Source: an uncultured Burkholderiales bacterium (GTDB lineage: Bacteria > Pseudomonadota > Gammaproteobacteria > Burkholderiales > Burkholderiaceae_C). Taken from it: DNA of 33,455 bases. Below, piece after piece: positions 1 to 9,063 of the stretch. The position numbers were made by a program, and so were the translations under genes. The first letter of the stretch is position 1, and each line of letters starts with the position of its first letter. The stretch lies in assembly GCA_903952885.1 (NCBI GenBank), contig CAJBHE010000178.1, forward strand, positions 1 to 33,455. The letters run 5' to 3'. Below the pieces are notes generated by a model, which searched no databases, was not told the DNA's origin, and saw only the letters and a list, made by a program, of their open reading frames with translations.

Positions 1-55
1 ATGACGGTCTTGAGGAGCCTTGCAGACACCTTTTTATTTTTAAGGCCTGCACCTC

Positions 56-871
56 ATGGATTTCCAACCCCAACTGATTGTCGAACTTGCCACGCTAGGT
101 ATTTGCACTGGCTTTTTAGCGGGCTTGCTTGGCATTGGCGGTGGCATGGTGATGGTCCCTTTCATCACGTTCATGTTGTCGCATCGTGGTGTGGATGCCG
201 ACTTGGCTGTCAAGATGGCCATTGCCACCTCCATGGCTACCATCATCTTCACCTCGGTGTCTAGCGTGCGTGCGCACCACAAACGCGGTGCGGTGCGTTG
301 GGACCTCGTCAAAGGATTAGCGCCAGGCATTGTGCTGGGCAGCCTGATCAGCAGCTTGGGTGTGTTTGCGTTGCTCAAAGGCTCTTACTTGGCCATCTTC
401 TTTGGTTTGTTTGTGGGCTTTTCTGCCACCCAAATGTTCTTGGACAAAAAGCCAGCGGCCGCTCGCCAAGTGCCTGCCACAGCAGGCCTCATGGGCGCGG
501 GTGGTGTGATTGGCTTTATCTCTGGCTTGGTTGGTGCGGGCGGCGGTTTTATCAGCGTGCCATTCATGACCTGGTGCAATGTGGCGATTCATAACGCCGT
601 GGCCACCAGCGCAGCTCTGGGGTTTCCGATTGCGGTAGCCAACGTGGCGGGTTACATCGTCAGCGGCATGTCGGTGCAAGGCTTGCCTAACGATGCGTTT
701 GGCTTTATCTGGATGCCTGCCTTGGTCATCATTGCAGCATGCAGCGTTTTCACAGCGCCATTAGGTGCCAAAGCGGCGCACATGCTGCCGGTGAAAAAAC
801 TCAAACGCATATTTGCTAGCGTTTTGTATTTGCTGGCTGCCTACATGTTTTACAAAGGCTTGTCGGGCTGA
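56..871 (+). CDS. TauE/SafE (TSUP) family membrane permease
   Basis: 271-aa hydrophobic ORF with repeated glycine-rich 'GFLAGLLGIGGGMVMVP' and 'GFISGLVGAGGGFISVP' segments typical of TSUP family duplicated halves. Confidence 0.9.
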   Translation: MDFQPQLIVELATLGICTGFLAGLLGIGGGMVMVPFITFMLSHRGVDADLAVKMAIATSMATIIFTSVSSVRAHHKRGAVRWDLVKGLAPGIVLGSLISSLGVFALLKGSYLAIFFGLFVGFSATQMFLDKKPAAARQVPATAGLMGAGGVIGFISGLVGAGGGFISVPFMTWCNVAIHNAVATSAALGFPIAVANVAGYIVSGMSVQGLPNDAFGFIWMPALVIIAACSVFTAPLGAKAAHMLPVKKLKRIFASVLYLLAAYMFYKGLSG

Positions 872-1585
872 TCACTGAGGTACCAAGCACCACGGCGCTT
901 GGTACTCGACCAAGCCCATCCACAAGGCCCAGCCAGAGCTGACAGCCAAAGCGAGGCCTGCCAATCGCACACCCCATGCGCCATCGCCAGTGGCCATGAT
1001 TTGTCCACCACTCAGCCGCAGCCACACCCAAGGGCCAATGGTCAGCACCACGGCGCTGCCGAGTGCAAACAAAGCCATCACACCCGCGCCCTCTGAGGGA
1101 CTGTTGCTCAGTGCCGCGACCAAGAGTGCGCCATACAACAAACCGCAAGGCATCAAAGCCCACAACACTCCCAAGATAACCGGCCCACCGTTGCGCAGTT
1201 TGAGGTGAGCGGTCATGCTTTGCACACGCCGCCAAATGACACGGCCAAAGACTTCCAACCAAATGGGTTGCTCGCCACGCCAAAGCAACAAGCCACCCAT
1301 CATGAACGCCACGATGTGCAACATCGTCCAAACAGGTCTAAACACAGCCGACTGCGTGCTGAGCCAACCCACACCTTGCATGGTGCTGGCGGCCAACGCA
1401 CCCAACACGCTATAGCCGATGATGCGGCCTAGCTGAAACAGCAGCATGGCAGATACCCCCTGCCCGCCTGTTTGCTTTTGGGCGGCACGACCAATGCCAG
1501 CACAAGCCGCACCGCACATGGCCAAACAATGGGGCCCACCCGCAAGGCCCATAAGAAGTGCGGTGAGAGCCAACGTGGTGTTCAT
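872..1585 (-). CDS. Sulfite exporter TauE/SafE-type (UreH_2-like) membrane protein of cbb3 oxidase neighbourhoods
   Basis: 237-aa polytopic ORF starting MNTTLALTALLMGLAGGPHCLAMCGAACAGIG; the 'GPHCLAMCG' motif is characteristic of the SafE/UreH-like family near cco genes. Start overlaps the hemN stop (TGATG). Confidence 0.85.
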   Translation of the reverse strand: MNTTLALTALLMGLAGGPHCLAMCGAACAGIGRAAQKQTGGQGVSAMLLFQLGRIIGYSVLGALAASTMQGVGWLSTQSAVFRPVWTMLHIVAFMMGGLLLWRGEQPIWLEVFGRVIWRRVQSMTAHLKLRNGGPVILGVLWALMPCGLLYGALLVAALSNSPSEGAGVMALFALGSAVVLTIGPWVWLRLSGGQIMATGDGAWGVRLAGLALAVSSGWALWMGLVEYQAPWCLVPQ

Positions 1586-2973
1586 CAGATGATTTTAGAG
1601 AACCTTGCGCGGTTCTTGTCGGCTTGCAGGTATTTGTCAAACACCATGGCGACGCCACGCACAAAAAACCAACCTAGCTCGGTCACTTGAATGCCCGAGT
1701 CATCGAGGGTCAACAAACCTTGATCTTGCATGGCTGCCAAGCTTTCCAACTCGGGTGCAAAGTACTGTTTAAAGTCCACCAAGTGCGCCAACTCCACCGA
1801 TTCAAACAACACACTGCCTTGGCACATCAGGCCCATGATGACCGTGCGTCGCACCAAATCGTCACGCGAAAGCGCCATACCACGTGCCACAGGCAAACGG
1901 CCTTGGTTGAGCAAGTCGTAGTACTCATCCAAGGTCTTGACGTTTTGGCTGAAGGTCGGCCCCACACGCCCAATAGAAGACACGCCCAAAGCGATCAGGT
2001 CGCAATCGGGTTGTGTGCTGTAGCCCTGAAAGTTGCGGTGCAAACGGCCTTGTCGTTTGGCTACAGCCAGAGCGTCAGTAGGTAACGCAAAGTGATCCAT
2101 GCCCACATACACATAACCAGCGGCCATCAAAACGCGCATGGCACTCGACAGCATGAGCAACTTAGATTTAGCAGCCGGCAAGTCTTGTGCGTGAATACGG
2201 CGCTGTGGCTTAAAACGTTCGGGTAAATGCGCATAGGCGTACAAAGCAATACGATCAGGTCGCAGCTGGGTGACTTGCCCTAGCGTTCGCTCGAAGGTTT
2301 CGGGCGTTTGCATGGGCAAGCCATAAATCAAATCGATGTTGACCGACTCAAAGCCCAACACTCGCGAGGCAGCTACCAAATCAAACACCTGCTCTGCGGG
2401 TTGGATACGGTGTACGGCTTTTTGCACAGCCAGCTCAAAATCTTGTACCCCAAAGCTCAAGCGATTAAAGCCCTGCTCTGCCAGGGCAGCCAGACGTTCC
2501 TGCGTGACCGTGCGGGGGTCAATCTCCACGGAATATTCACCACCCGGTGCAAACTGAAAATTGTGACGCAACATGGCCATGAGCTTGGCTAATTCAGCAT
2601 CGCTCAAAAATGTAGGGCTGCCACCGCCTAGATGTAACTGCGACATCACTTGACCTTCGCCTAAGTGGGCAATGTTGAGGTTGACCTCGCGCTCAAGGTA
2701 TTGCAAGTATTCGGCCCCGCGCTCATGGTGCTTGGTGATGATCTTATTACAAGCACAGTAATAACAAAGCGACTCACAAAAAGGAATGTGGACATAAAGT
2801 GACAAAGGGTAGGCTTTTGCCCCCACACCATCTCGGCGCTGCTCAAGTGCTTGCAAGTAATCTGCCTCGCAAAACGCTTCCACAAATCGGTCAGCTGTGG
2901 GGTACGAGGTGTAGCGAGGACCGGTCACATCGTAACGTTGCAAGAGTTCTGGATTCAACACAAGAGAATGCAT
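1585..2973 (-). CDS. hemN: Oxygen-independent coproporphyrinogen III oxidase (radical SAM)
   Basis: Radical SAM motif CESLCYYCAC, 'YTSYPTADRF' N-terminus, 'GGGSPTFL'. ORF extends to 3000, but the internal Met at 2973 (MHSLVLNPELLQRYDVTGPRYTSYP) is the better start. Confidence 0.95.
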   Translation of the reverse strand: MHSLVLNPELLQRYDVTGPRYTSYPTADRFVEAFCEADYLQALEQRRDGVGAKAYPLSLYVHIPFCESLCYYCACNKIITKHHERGAEYLQYLEREVNLNIAHLGEGQVMSQLHLGGGSPTFLSDAELAKLMAMLRHNFQFAPGGEYSVEIDPRTVTQERLAALAEQGFNRLSFGVQDFELAVQKAVHRIQPAEQVFDLVAASRVLGFESVNIDLIYGLPMQTPETFERTLGQVTQLRPDRIALYAYAHLPERFKPQRRIHAQDLPAAKSKLLMLSSAMRVLMAAGYVYVGMDHFALPTDALAVAKRQGRLHRNFQGYSTQPDCDLIALGVSSIGRVGPTFSQNVKTLDEYYDLLNQGRLPVARGMALSRDDLVRRTVIMGLMCQGSVLFESVELAHLVDFKQYFAPELESLAAMQDQGLLTLDDSGIQVTELGWFFVRGVAMVFDKYLQADKNRARFSKII

Positions 2974-3025
2974 AAGTTCACACCTAAATATGCGCTCCAT
3001 AATAGATGTGTCGGTGTTTTAAAAG

Positions 3026-3039
3026 TTGACCTGTATCAA
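3026..3039. promoter_or_regulatory. FNR/Anr-type box TTGACCTGTATCAA between hemN and fnr
   Basis: Matches TTGAT-N4-ATCAA with one mismatch; lies in the divergent hemN/fnr intergenic region. TATTAT (-10-like) lies at about the class II spacing toward hemN. Confidence 0.75.
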
Positions 3040-3060
3040 CACAAATGACTGTTCACACCC

Positions 3061-3786
3061 ATGAATCCCATCAGCATCAAAGTCGCCTGTTCTAACTGCA
3101 ATTTGCGTGAGCTCTGCATGCCACTAGGTTTAAGCGAGAGCGAGATGGAGCGTGTAGATGATGTGGTGGCGACGCGACGCAAAGTGGCGCGTGGCGACAA
3201 CTTGTTTAGAAACGGCGACAAGTTCAATGCGCTGTATGCCATCCGAACAGGCTTTTTCAAAACACGCATCTCTGCTGAAGACGGTCGAGACCAAGTGACG
3301 GGATTTCAAATGGCGGGTGAAATCATTGGCTTGGACGGTATTGTCAGCGACCACCACACCTGTGATGCCGTGGCGCTAGAAGATGCAGAAGTTTGTGTGA
3401 TGCCGTTTGATCGAATCGAAGAACTCTCACGCGAAATCACCTCGTTGCAACGTCATGTGCACAAGATCATGAGCCGCGAAATTGTGCGTGAAAACGGTGT
3501 GATGTTGTTGCTAGGTAGTATGCGCGCCGAAGAACGCTTAGCAGCCTTCTTGCTAAATTTGGTGCAACGCTTGCACGCAAGGGGCTTTTCGCAGACAGAG
3601 CTGGTGTTGCGCATGACGCGCGAAGAGATTGGCAGTTATTTGGGTCTCAAACTCGAGACCGTCAGCCGCACGTTTTCAAAGTTTGTGGATGACGGTTTGG
3701 TAGAAGTCAAGCAACGCTATGTCCGAATTTTGAATCCTGAGGGACTCAAGCAGATCATGAATTCACAAAACTGCCAAACCAATTAA
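3061..3786 (+). CDS. fnr: FNR-family Crp-type transcriptional regulator with Fe-S cluster cysteines
   Basis: N-terminal CSNCNLRELC plus an internal Cys (HHTCDAV), cNMP-like domain, and HTH 'EEIGSYLGLKLETVSRTFSKF' containing the E..SR recognition residues of FNR. Confidence 0.93.
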   Translation: MNPISIKVACSNCNLRELCMPLGLSESEMERVDDVVATRRKVARGDNLFRNGDKFNALYAIRTGFFKTRISAEDGRDQVTGFQMAGEIIGLDGIVSDHHTCDAVALEDAEVCVMPFDRIEELSREITSLQRHVHKIMSREIVRENGVMLLLGSMRAEERLAAFLLNLVQRLHARGFSQTELVLRMTREEIGSYLGLKLETVSRTFSKFVDDGLVEVKQRYVRILNPEGLKQIMNSQNCQTN

Positions 3787-4026
3787 TTAAACAGCAGCTG
3801 CCTCGAAGGGCGACAGCGACAGCAATGTTGTCAATGCACTTGATGCCGAAGTGATGGTCCAAAACACAAAGAAGGACAATGTGTAAACGCCCTGCCGCGA
3901 CATTTCAATGGGATGACCAAACCATTGAAGATCTTGCGGATCGACAAAGGCAAACACGAACATTTCTAGTACACCCGCCACCAAAAAGGCGGGCCATACG
4001 ATCCACATCATTCGTTGAGCCAACAT
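3787..4026 (-). CDS. Small uncharacterised membrane protein (two predicted TM segments), cco-cluster associated
   Basis: 79-aa ORF with two hydrophobic stretches (MMWIVWPAFLVAGVLEMFVFAFV; VYTLSFFVFWTITSASSALTTLL). AGGAGA Shine-Dalgarno-like sequence upstream of ATG; directly downstream of ccoH on the same strand. Confidence 0.75.
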   Translation of the reverse strand: MLAQRMMWIVWPAFLVAGVLEMFVFAFVDPQDLQWFGHPIEMSRQGVYTLSFFVFWTITSASSALTTLLSLSPFEAAAV

Positions 4027-4082
4027 TTGAATTCTCCTGAAAAGGAATTTGCTTCAGTTTAAGCGCTGATGATGTCGTGCAC

Positions 4083-4373
4083 TCATGGGGTTTTCGTGAG
4101 GGACTCGGCCTTGGCTGAATCGGGCTTTGGCGTGACCACATGATTACGCGACTGCATGGCAGGTGCGAGCTGAAGGTCTTTTTCAGCGGCCAGGGTTTTG
4201 TTGATCTCCAAGCCACGTTTGTAATAATCGTCCGCAATCACAGGGTCAGGCCTACCAATGGCAATACCCAAGGTAATAAAGCCAGCCACGATGACTGCAG
4301 AAGGCCCGGCGATGATGAGCCAGACGTGGCCATATCGCCACCAAGGTTTGGTATCGGTTGTTTGTTGTTTCAT
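4083..4373 (-). CDS. ccoH: FixH/CcoH family cbb3 oxidase assembly protein
   Basis: 'PWWRYGHVWLIIAGPSAVIVAGFITLGIAI..DPVIADDYYKRGLEIN' is typical of FixH; located directly after ccoG. Confidence 0.92.
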   Translation of the reverse strand: MKQQTTDTKPWWRYGHVWLIIAGPSAVIVAGFITLGIAIGRPDPVIADDYYKRGLEINKTLAAEKDLQLAPAMQSRNHVVTPKPDSAKAESLTKTP

Positions 4374-4379
4374 GATGAA

Positions 4380-5828
4380 TTACCTAGGAACGATGAACAC
4401 AGATTTTTCGATCACAAACTCGTTACTGCCCTGCGCCTGAATTTCAAACATGATTTTGTGGGACCCACTCTCAACAGAGCCATAGGGAATATCAGCACGC
4501 AGAACAATCCAGCGGGCTTGAGCAGGGTCAACCATCACTTCAGTGTCAGTGATGATTTTCAGGTTCGGTAAGCCTTTCACGGACAAACGATAGGTCTGCG
4601 CATTTTCAGCCGCGTTCATGATCTGTAAACGATAAACGTTTTCTAATGTGCCGTCCTCGGTGATGCGCGAGAGTGTGGAGCGGTCACGCACAACATCCAC
4701 CTTGAACGGCGTGCGTAAACTGAGTGAGACCAACAAACCCACTGTCACCGCGACCAAAATCATGGTGTAAATCTGGATGCGAGGACGCATCAAACGTTGC
4801 CGCATTTGATTCGACGTCCATTGGTTGTCAATCGCGTTTTGCGTGGTGTAACGCACCAAGCCACGGGCATATCCGAGCTTGTCCATTACGGTGTCGCAAA
4901 CATCAGCACAAGCACCGCAGCCAATACATTCATACTGCAATCCATCGCGAATATCGATTCCTGTTGGGCAAACCTGCACGCACAAGCTGCAATCAACGCA
5001 AGCGCCTAAGTTCAACAAGCTTGCATCGGCACTTTTGGCGCGTGGTCCTCGGGGCTCGCCACGCGCTGCGTCATAAGTCACGATGAGTGTGTCGTTGTCA
5101 AACATGGCACTTTGAAAGCGCGCGTACGGGCACATGTATTTACAAACTTGTTCGCGCATGAAGCCTGCGTTGCCATAAGTGGCAAAGGCGTAGAAGAAAA
5201 CCCAGAAAACTTCCCATGAACTCATTTGAGTCAGGAAGAACTCCGTCGCCAATTCATGAATCGGCGTGAAGTAGCCTACAAAAGTAAAGCCCGTCCAGAT
5301 CGATAAAAAGATCCAGATGATGTGCTTGTAACATTTTTTGACCAGTTTCTCCATCGAGAAATTGGCGTCATCCAAGCGCATACGGGCTGAACGGTCACCT
5401 TCGACCTTACGTTCAATCCATAAGAATATTTCACTGTACACAGTTTGTGGACAGGCATAGCCACACCACAAGCGACCGGCCACGGCGGTGAACAAAAACA
5501 GCGCCAAGGCTGAGATCACCAGCAGTCCTGTGAGATAAATGAAGTCTTGTGGGTACAAGACCAAACCAAAAATATAAAAGCGGCGTGATGCCAAATCAAA
5601 CAACACCGCCTGGCGTGTGCCCCATTCAAACCAAGGCAAGCCGTAAAAAACCAATTGCGTCAGGACAACCAAAATCCAACGCCAATAGGCAAAGACGCCC
5701 TCGACAGAGCGAGGGTAGATTTTTTGAGATGCAGCATAAAGCGAAACCATCGCCTCGTCCGCAGAGCCCGAGGGCTCTGGAACGATGGGGATGGTTTTGC
5801 GCTGCTTAGCGTCATCAGCAGAATTCAA
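4380..5828 (-). CDS. ccoG: Cytochrome c oxidase accessory protein CcoG (polyferredoxin)
   Basis: CGYACPQTVYSEIFLWIER, CVDCSLCVQVCPTGIDIRDGLQYECIGCGACADVCD ferredoxin motifs, multiple TMs, C-terminal Ig-like region. Confidence 0.96.
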   Translation of the reverse strand: MNSADDAKQRKTIPIVPEPSGSADEAMVSLYAASQKIYPRSVEGVFAYWRWILVVLTQLVFYGLPWFEWGTRQAVLFDLASRRFYIFGLVLYPQDFIYLTGLLVISALALFLFTAVAGRLWCGYACPQTVYSEIFLWIERKVEGDRSARMRLDDANFSMEKLVKKCYKHIIWIFLSIWTGFTFVGYFTPIHELATEFFLTQMSSWEVFWVFFYAFATYGNAGFMREQVCKYMCPYARFQSAMFDNDTLIVTYDAARGEPRGPRAKSADASLLNLGACVDCSLCVQVCPTGIDIRDGLQYECIGCGACADVCDTVMDKLGYARGLVRYTTQNAIDNQWTSNQMRQRLMRPRIQIYTMILVAVTVGLLVSLSLRTPFKVDVVRDRSTLSRITEDGTLENVYRLQIMNAAENAQTYRLSVKGLPNLKIITDTEVMVDPAQARWIVLRADIPYGSVESGSHKIMFEIQAQGSNEFVIEKSVFIVPR

Positions 5829-5834
5829 AGTGTT

Positions 5835-6755
5835 TTACCTTGTGGCCGCGGGTTTGTTAGAGAAGCCCCAAACATAGGCCGTCAACACATGGATTTGCGA
5901 CGCTGTCAAACGGCCTTCTTGCGCTGGCATTTGATTGACTTTACCGTTGTTAATCATCGCCGTGATGGCTTCTTCGCCCCAGCCATGCAACCAGATTTTG
6001 TCGGTGAGGTTGGCTGAGCCCATGGCTTGCATGCCAGCACCATCAGGCCCGTGACAGGCAGCACACGCGCCAAACTTACCTTTACCCAAAGCAGCACGCA
6101 CGGAGTCGTGTGGACTACCCGACAGGCTCAACACATAGTGTGAGACATTGCGAATGTCGTCAGGCGCGCCCACGGCAGCTGCCATAGGTGGCATTTGACC
6201 GATACGGCCTTTTGTCAAAGTCTCTTTGATTTTTTCTGTAGTCCCACCATGCAACCAGTCCTTGTCGGTCAGGTTAGGAAAGCCCTTTGAGCCTCGTGCA
6301 TCAGAGCCGTGACATTGGGCGCAGTTGTTCATGAACAAACGCTCGCCTACCGCCATGGCTTTGGGGTCTTGAGACAGTTGCTCTGGGGTTTGTGCGTTGA
6401 AGGCGGCATACAAAGGCTCGAGGTCTTTGTTGGCCTTGGCCACTTCGGCCTCGTATTGACCTTCAGATGTCCAGCCCAACTTGCCAGCGAAGCTACCCAA
6501 GCCTGGGTAAGCAATGCCGTACACCACAGCAAACACCATGGTAATGATGAACAACCACAACCACCAACGTGGCAGCGGATTGTTCATTTCGCGCAGGTCT
6601 TCGTCCCACACGTGGCCGGTTGTGCCGTCGATTGGATCGTGTGCGCCCACTTTGACTTTTGCTGAAAACCAGAGCAACAGCGCACAATAAACGACGCCCA
6701 AAATAGAGATGCCGGCCACGAAGATCGACCAAAAATTACTTGTGAAATCACTCAT
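5835..6755 (-). CDS. ccoP: cbb3-type cytochrome c oxidase subunit III (diheme)
   Basis: Two heme c sites, CAQCH and CAACH; N-terminal TM and 'DGTTGHVWDEDLREMNNPLPRWW' signature. Confidence 0.97.
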   Translation of the reverse strand: MSDFTSNFWSIFVAGISILGVVYCALLLWFSAKVKVGAHDPIDGTTGHVWDEDLREMNNPLPRWWLWLFIITMVFAVVYGIAYPGLGSFAGKLGWTSEGQYEAEVAKANKDLEPLYAAFNAQTPEQLSQDPKAMAVGERLFMNNCAQCHGSDARGSKGFPNLTDKDWLHGGTTEKIKETLTKGRIGQMPPMAAAVGAPDDIRNVSHYVLSLSGSPHDSVRAALGKGKFGACAACHGPDGAGMQAMGSANLTDKIWLHGWGEEAITAMINNGKVNQMPAQEGRLTASQIHVLTAYVWGFSNKPAATR

Positions 6756-6785
6756 GATTCGATTCCTTTACAAAGGCCTATGGCC

Positions 6786-6923
6786 TTAGTCTTGATCGAG
6801 GGGCAGCCTCGAGGCAACCTCAAAATCTTCTTTGTTACGTCTAGAAAAAGTCCACACCAAGATGCCGATGAACACAGCAAATGAGAGCACCGTGGTGATG
6901 ACGCGCAGATCATTGACATCCAT
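6786..6923 (-). CDS. ccoQ: cbb3-type cytochrome oxidase subunit CcoQ/FixQ (45 aa)
   Basis: Manual translation of the minus strand: MDVNDLRVITTVLSFAVFIGILVWTFSRRNKEDFEVASRLPLDQD*. Single TM with 'TFSRRNKEDFEEA'-like tail, between ccoO and ccoP. Missing from the supplied ORF track because of its length. Confidence 0.92.
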   Translation of the reverse strand: MDVNDLRVITTVLSFAVFIGILVWTFSRRNKEDFEVASRLPLDQD

Positions 6924-6935
6924 GAATGTGCCTCC

Positions 6936-7559
6936 TTATTTGAGCGCGAGGCCAAGGGATTGAAGGAAAGCAATCACTGCTTCGATCTCAGTTTTACCTG
7001 TGACTTCCTCTGTCGCCTTAGCGATTTCTTCATCTGTGTAAGGCACCCCCACTGAGCGCAAGGCTTTCATGTGTGAAGGCAAGTCATCGGCATCAACCAA
7101 GTTTTTGGCCAACCATGGGTATTCGGGCATGTTGGACTCAGGCACAAGATCGCGAGGGTTGTTCAAGTGGACACGATGCCATTCGTCACTGTACTTGCCC
7201 CCCACGCGAGCCAAGTCTGGACCGGTTCGCTTGCTACCCCATTGGAAGGGGTGGTCATACACAGACTCGCCAGCCACAGAGTAGTGACCATAGCGCAAAG
7301 TTTCTGCACGGAACGGACGGATCATTTGTGAATGGCAGTTGTAGCACCCTTCGCGGATGTAAACATCGCGCCCCGCCAGTTGCAAGGCTGTCAAAGGCTT
7401 TACACCCGTCACAGGCTCGGTGGTAGATTTTTGGAAGAACAATGGGACGATCTCAACCAGTCCGCCGAAAGCAACGGCAATCAAGATCAACACAATCATC
7501 AAAAAGTTATTGGTCTCCACGCTCGCGTGGGAGAAGCCTTTGGAATTGTTATCAGACAT
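6936..7559 (-). CDS. ccoO: cbb3-type cytochrome c oxidase subunit II (monoheme)
   Basis: Heme site [24 protein letters not shown]; single N-terminal TM; follows ccoN. Confidence 0.97.
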   Translation of the reverse strand: MSDNNSKGFSHASVETNNFLMIVLILIAVAFGGLVEIVPLFFQKSTTEPVTGVKPLTALQLAGRDVYIREGCYNCHSQMIRPFRAETLRYGHYSVAGESVYDHPFQWGSKRTGPDLARVGGKYSDEWHRVHLNNPRDLVPESNMPEYPWLAKNLVDADDLPSHMKALRSVGVPYTDEEIAKATEEVTGKTEIEAVIAFLQSLGLALK

Positions 7560-7569
7560 GTATTTCTCC

Positions 7570-8997
7570 TCAGGCGTGTGCAGGTGCTGGAATCATCACG
7601 GTCACGGTGTTACCGCTCGTGACAGTCTTGAGGACGTTCCACAACATGATGAGCATGCCGCTCAGATACAACAAGCCGCCGCCCACTCGAATCACGTAGA
7701 ACGGATAAGTGGCTTTGACTGACTCAACGAAGGTGTAAGTCAATGTGCCGTCGGCGTTGATGGCGCGCCACATCAAACCTTGCATCACACCGGCAATCCA
7801 CATGGCAGCGATGTACAACACGATACCGATAGTGGCTAACCAGAAGTGAACTTCGATCGCCTTGACGCTGAACATTTCCTTGCGGCCGAACAACTTAGGA
7901 ATCAAGAAATAGATCGAACCCATGGACACCAAGCCCACCCAGCCCAGAGCCCCGGAGTGCACGTGGCCGACGGTCCAGTCTGTGTAGTGGCTCAAGGCGT
8001 TCACAGTTTTGATGGCCATCATGGGGCCTTCAAACGTAGACATCCCATAGAAAGACAAGGAGACGATCAAGAACCGCAGGATTGGGTCGTCACGCAATTT
8101 GTGCCATGCGCCAGACAACGTCATGATGCCGTTGATCATGCCGCCCCAGCTTGGCGCTAACAAAATTAATGAGAAGACCATGCCCAAAGACTGCGTCCAA
8201 TCAGGCAACGCGGTGTAATGCAAGTGGTGAGGACCCGCCCACATGTAAGTGAAGATCAAAGCCCAAAAGTGAACGATCGACAAACGATAAGAGTAGACGG
8301 GGCGACCTGCTTGCTTTGGAATGAAGTAATACATCATGCCCAAGAAACCAGCGGTCAAGAAAAATCCCACCGCGTTGTGACCGTACCACCACTGCACCAT
8401 CGCATCTTGTGCGCCAGCGTAAGCAGAGTAAGACTTCGTCATGCCCGCAGGAACCGCAGCGCTGTTAACGATGTGCAATAAAGCCACAGCAATGATGAAC
8501 GCACCGTAGAACCAGTTGGCCACGTAGATGTGTTTGACCTTACGAATGCCAACTGTGCCGAAAAACACCACGGCGTAGGCGACCCACACCACAGCAATCA
8601 AAATATCAATCGGCCACTCGAGTTCAGCGTATTCCTTGCCCTGCGTGAAACCCAATGGCAAAGTGACTGCTGCAGCCAAGATCACCAGCTGCCAACCCCA
8701 AAAAGTGAAAGCGGCCAGCTTTGGCATGAACAAGGCTGTGTGGCAGGTGCGTTGCACCACGTAATAGCTGGTGGCAAACAAAGCGCAACCGCCGAAGGCA
8801 AAGATCACCGCATTTGTGTGTAGCGGGCGCAAGCGGCCATAAGTCAACCAAGGAATGCCAAAGTTAAGTTCAGGCCAAGCCAGTTGAGAGGCGATGATCA
8901 CACCCACCAACATGCCAACCACACCCCAAACTACCGCCATGATGGAAAACTGCCGTACAACGGTGTCGCTGTAAACGGCTTGTTCTGATGAGTTCAT
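7570..8997 (-). CDS. ccoN: cbb3-type cytochrome c oxidase catalytic subunit I
   Basis: 475-aa polytopic protein with '[62 protein letters not shown]'. Confidence 0.97.
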   Translation of the reverse strand: MNSSEQAVYSDTVVRQFSIMAVVWGVVGMLVGVIIASQLAWPELNFGIPWLTYGRLRPLHTNAVIFAFGGCALFATSYYVVQRTCHTALFMPKLAAFTFWGWQLVILAAAVTLPLGFTQGKEYAELEWPIDILIAVVWVAYAVVFFGTVGIRKVKHIYVANWFYGAFIIAVALLHIVNSAAVPAGMTKSYSAYAGAQDAMVQWWYGHNAVGFFLTAGFLGMMYYFIPKQAGRPVYSYRLSIVHFWALIFTYMWAGPHHLHYTALPDWTQSLGMVFSLILLAPSWGGMINGIMTLSGAWHKLRDDPILRFLIVSLSFYGMSTFEGPMMAIKTVNALSHYTDWTVGHVHSGALGWVGLVSMGSIYFLIPKLFGRKEMFSVKAIEVHFWLATIGIVLYIAAMWIAGVMQGLMWRAINADGTLTYTFVESVKATYPFYVIRVGGGLLYLSGMLIMLWNVLKTVTSGNTVTVMIPAPAHA

Positions 8998-9021
8998 CGG
9001 TCACCTTTCATTTTTCAAACC

Positions 9022-9027
9022 AGTATC
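9022..9027 (-). promoter_or_regulatory. Candidate -10 element (GATACT) of the ccoN promoter
   Basis: Hand-derived: at -12..-7 if the FNR box at 9050-9063 is centred at -41.5 (class II). Matches TATAAT in 4 of 6 positions. Confidence 0.45.
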
Positions 9028-9049
9028 GTCAAATCACCCTTGTGGGTTT

Positions 9050-9063
9050 TTGATTCAAATCAA
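9050..9063. promoter_or_regulatory. Consensus FNR/Anr box TTGATTCAAATCAA upstream of ccoN
   Basis: Exact TTGAT-N4-ATCAA match; 52 bp upstream of the ccoN ATG, overlapping the ccoS stop codon. Confidence 0.88.

Noticed and set aside
1-264. 87-aa plus-strand ORF at the window start
   Set aside because: Overlaps the TSUP permease in another frame and has no recognisable family features.
6752-6973. 73-aa minus-strand ORF between ccoP and ccoO
   Set aside because: Out of frame with the real ccoQ (6786-6923); overlaps both neighbours.
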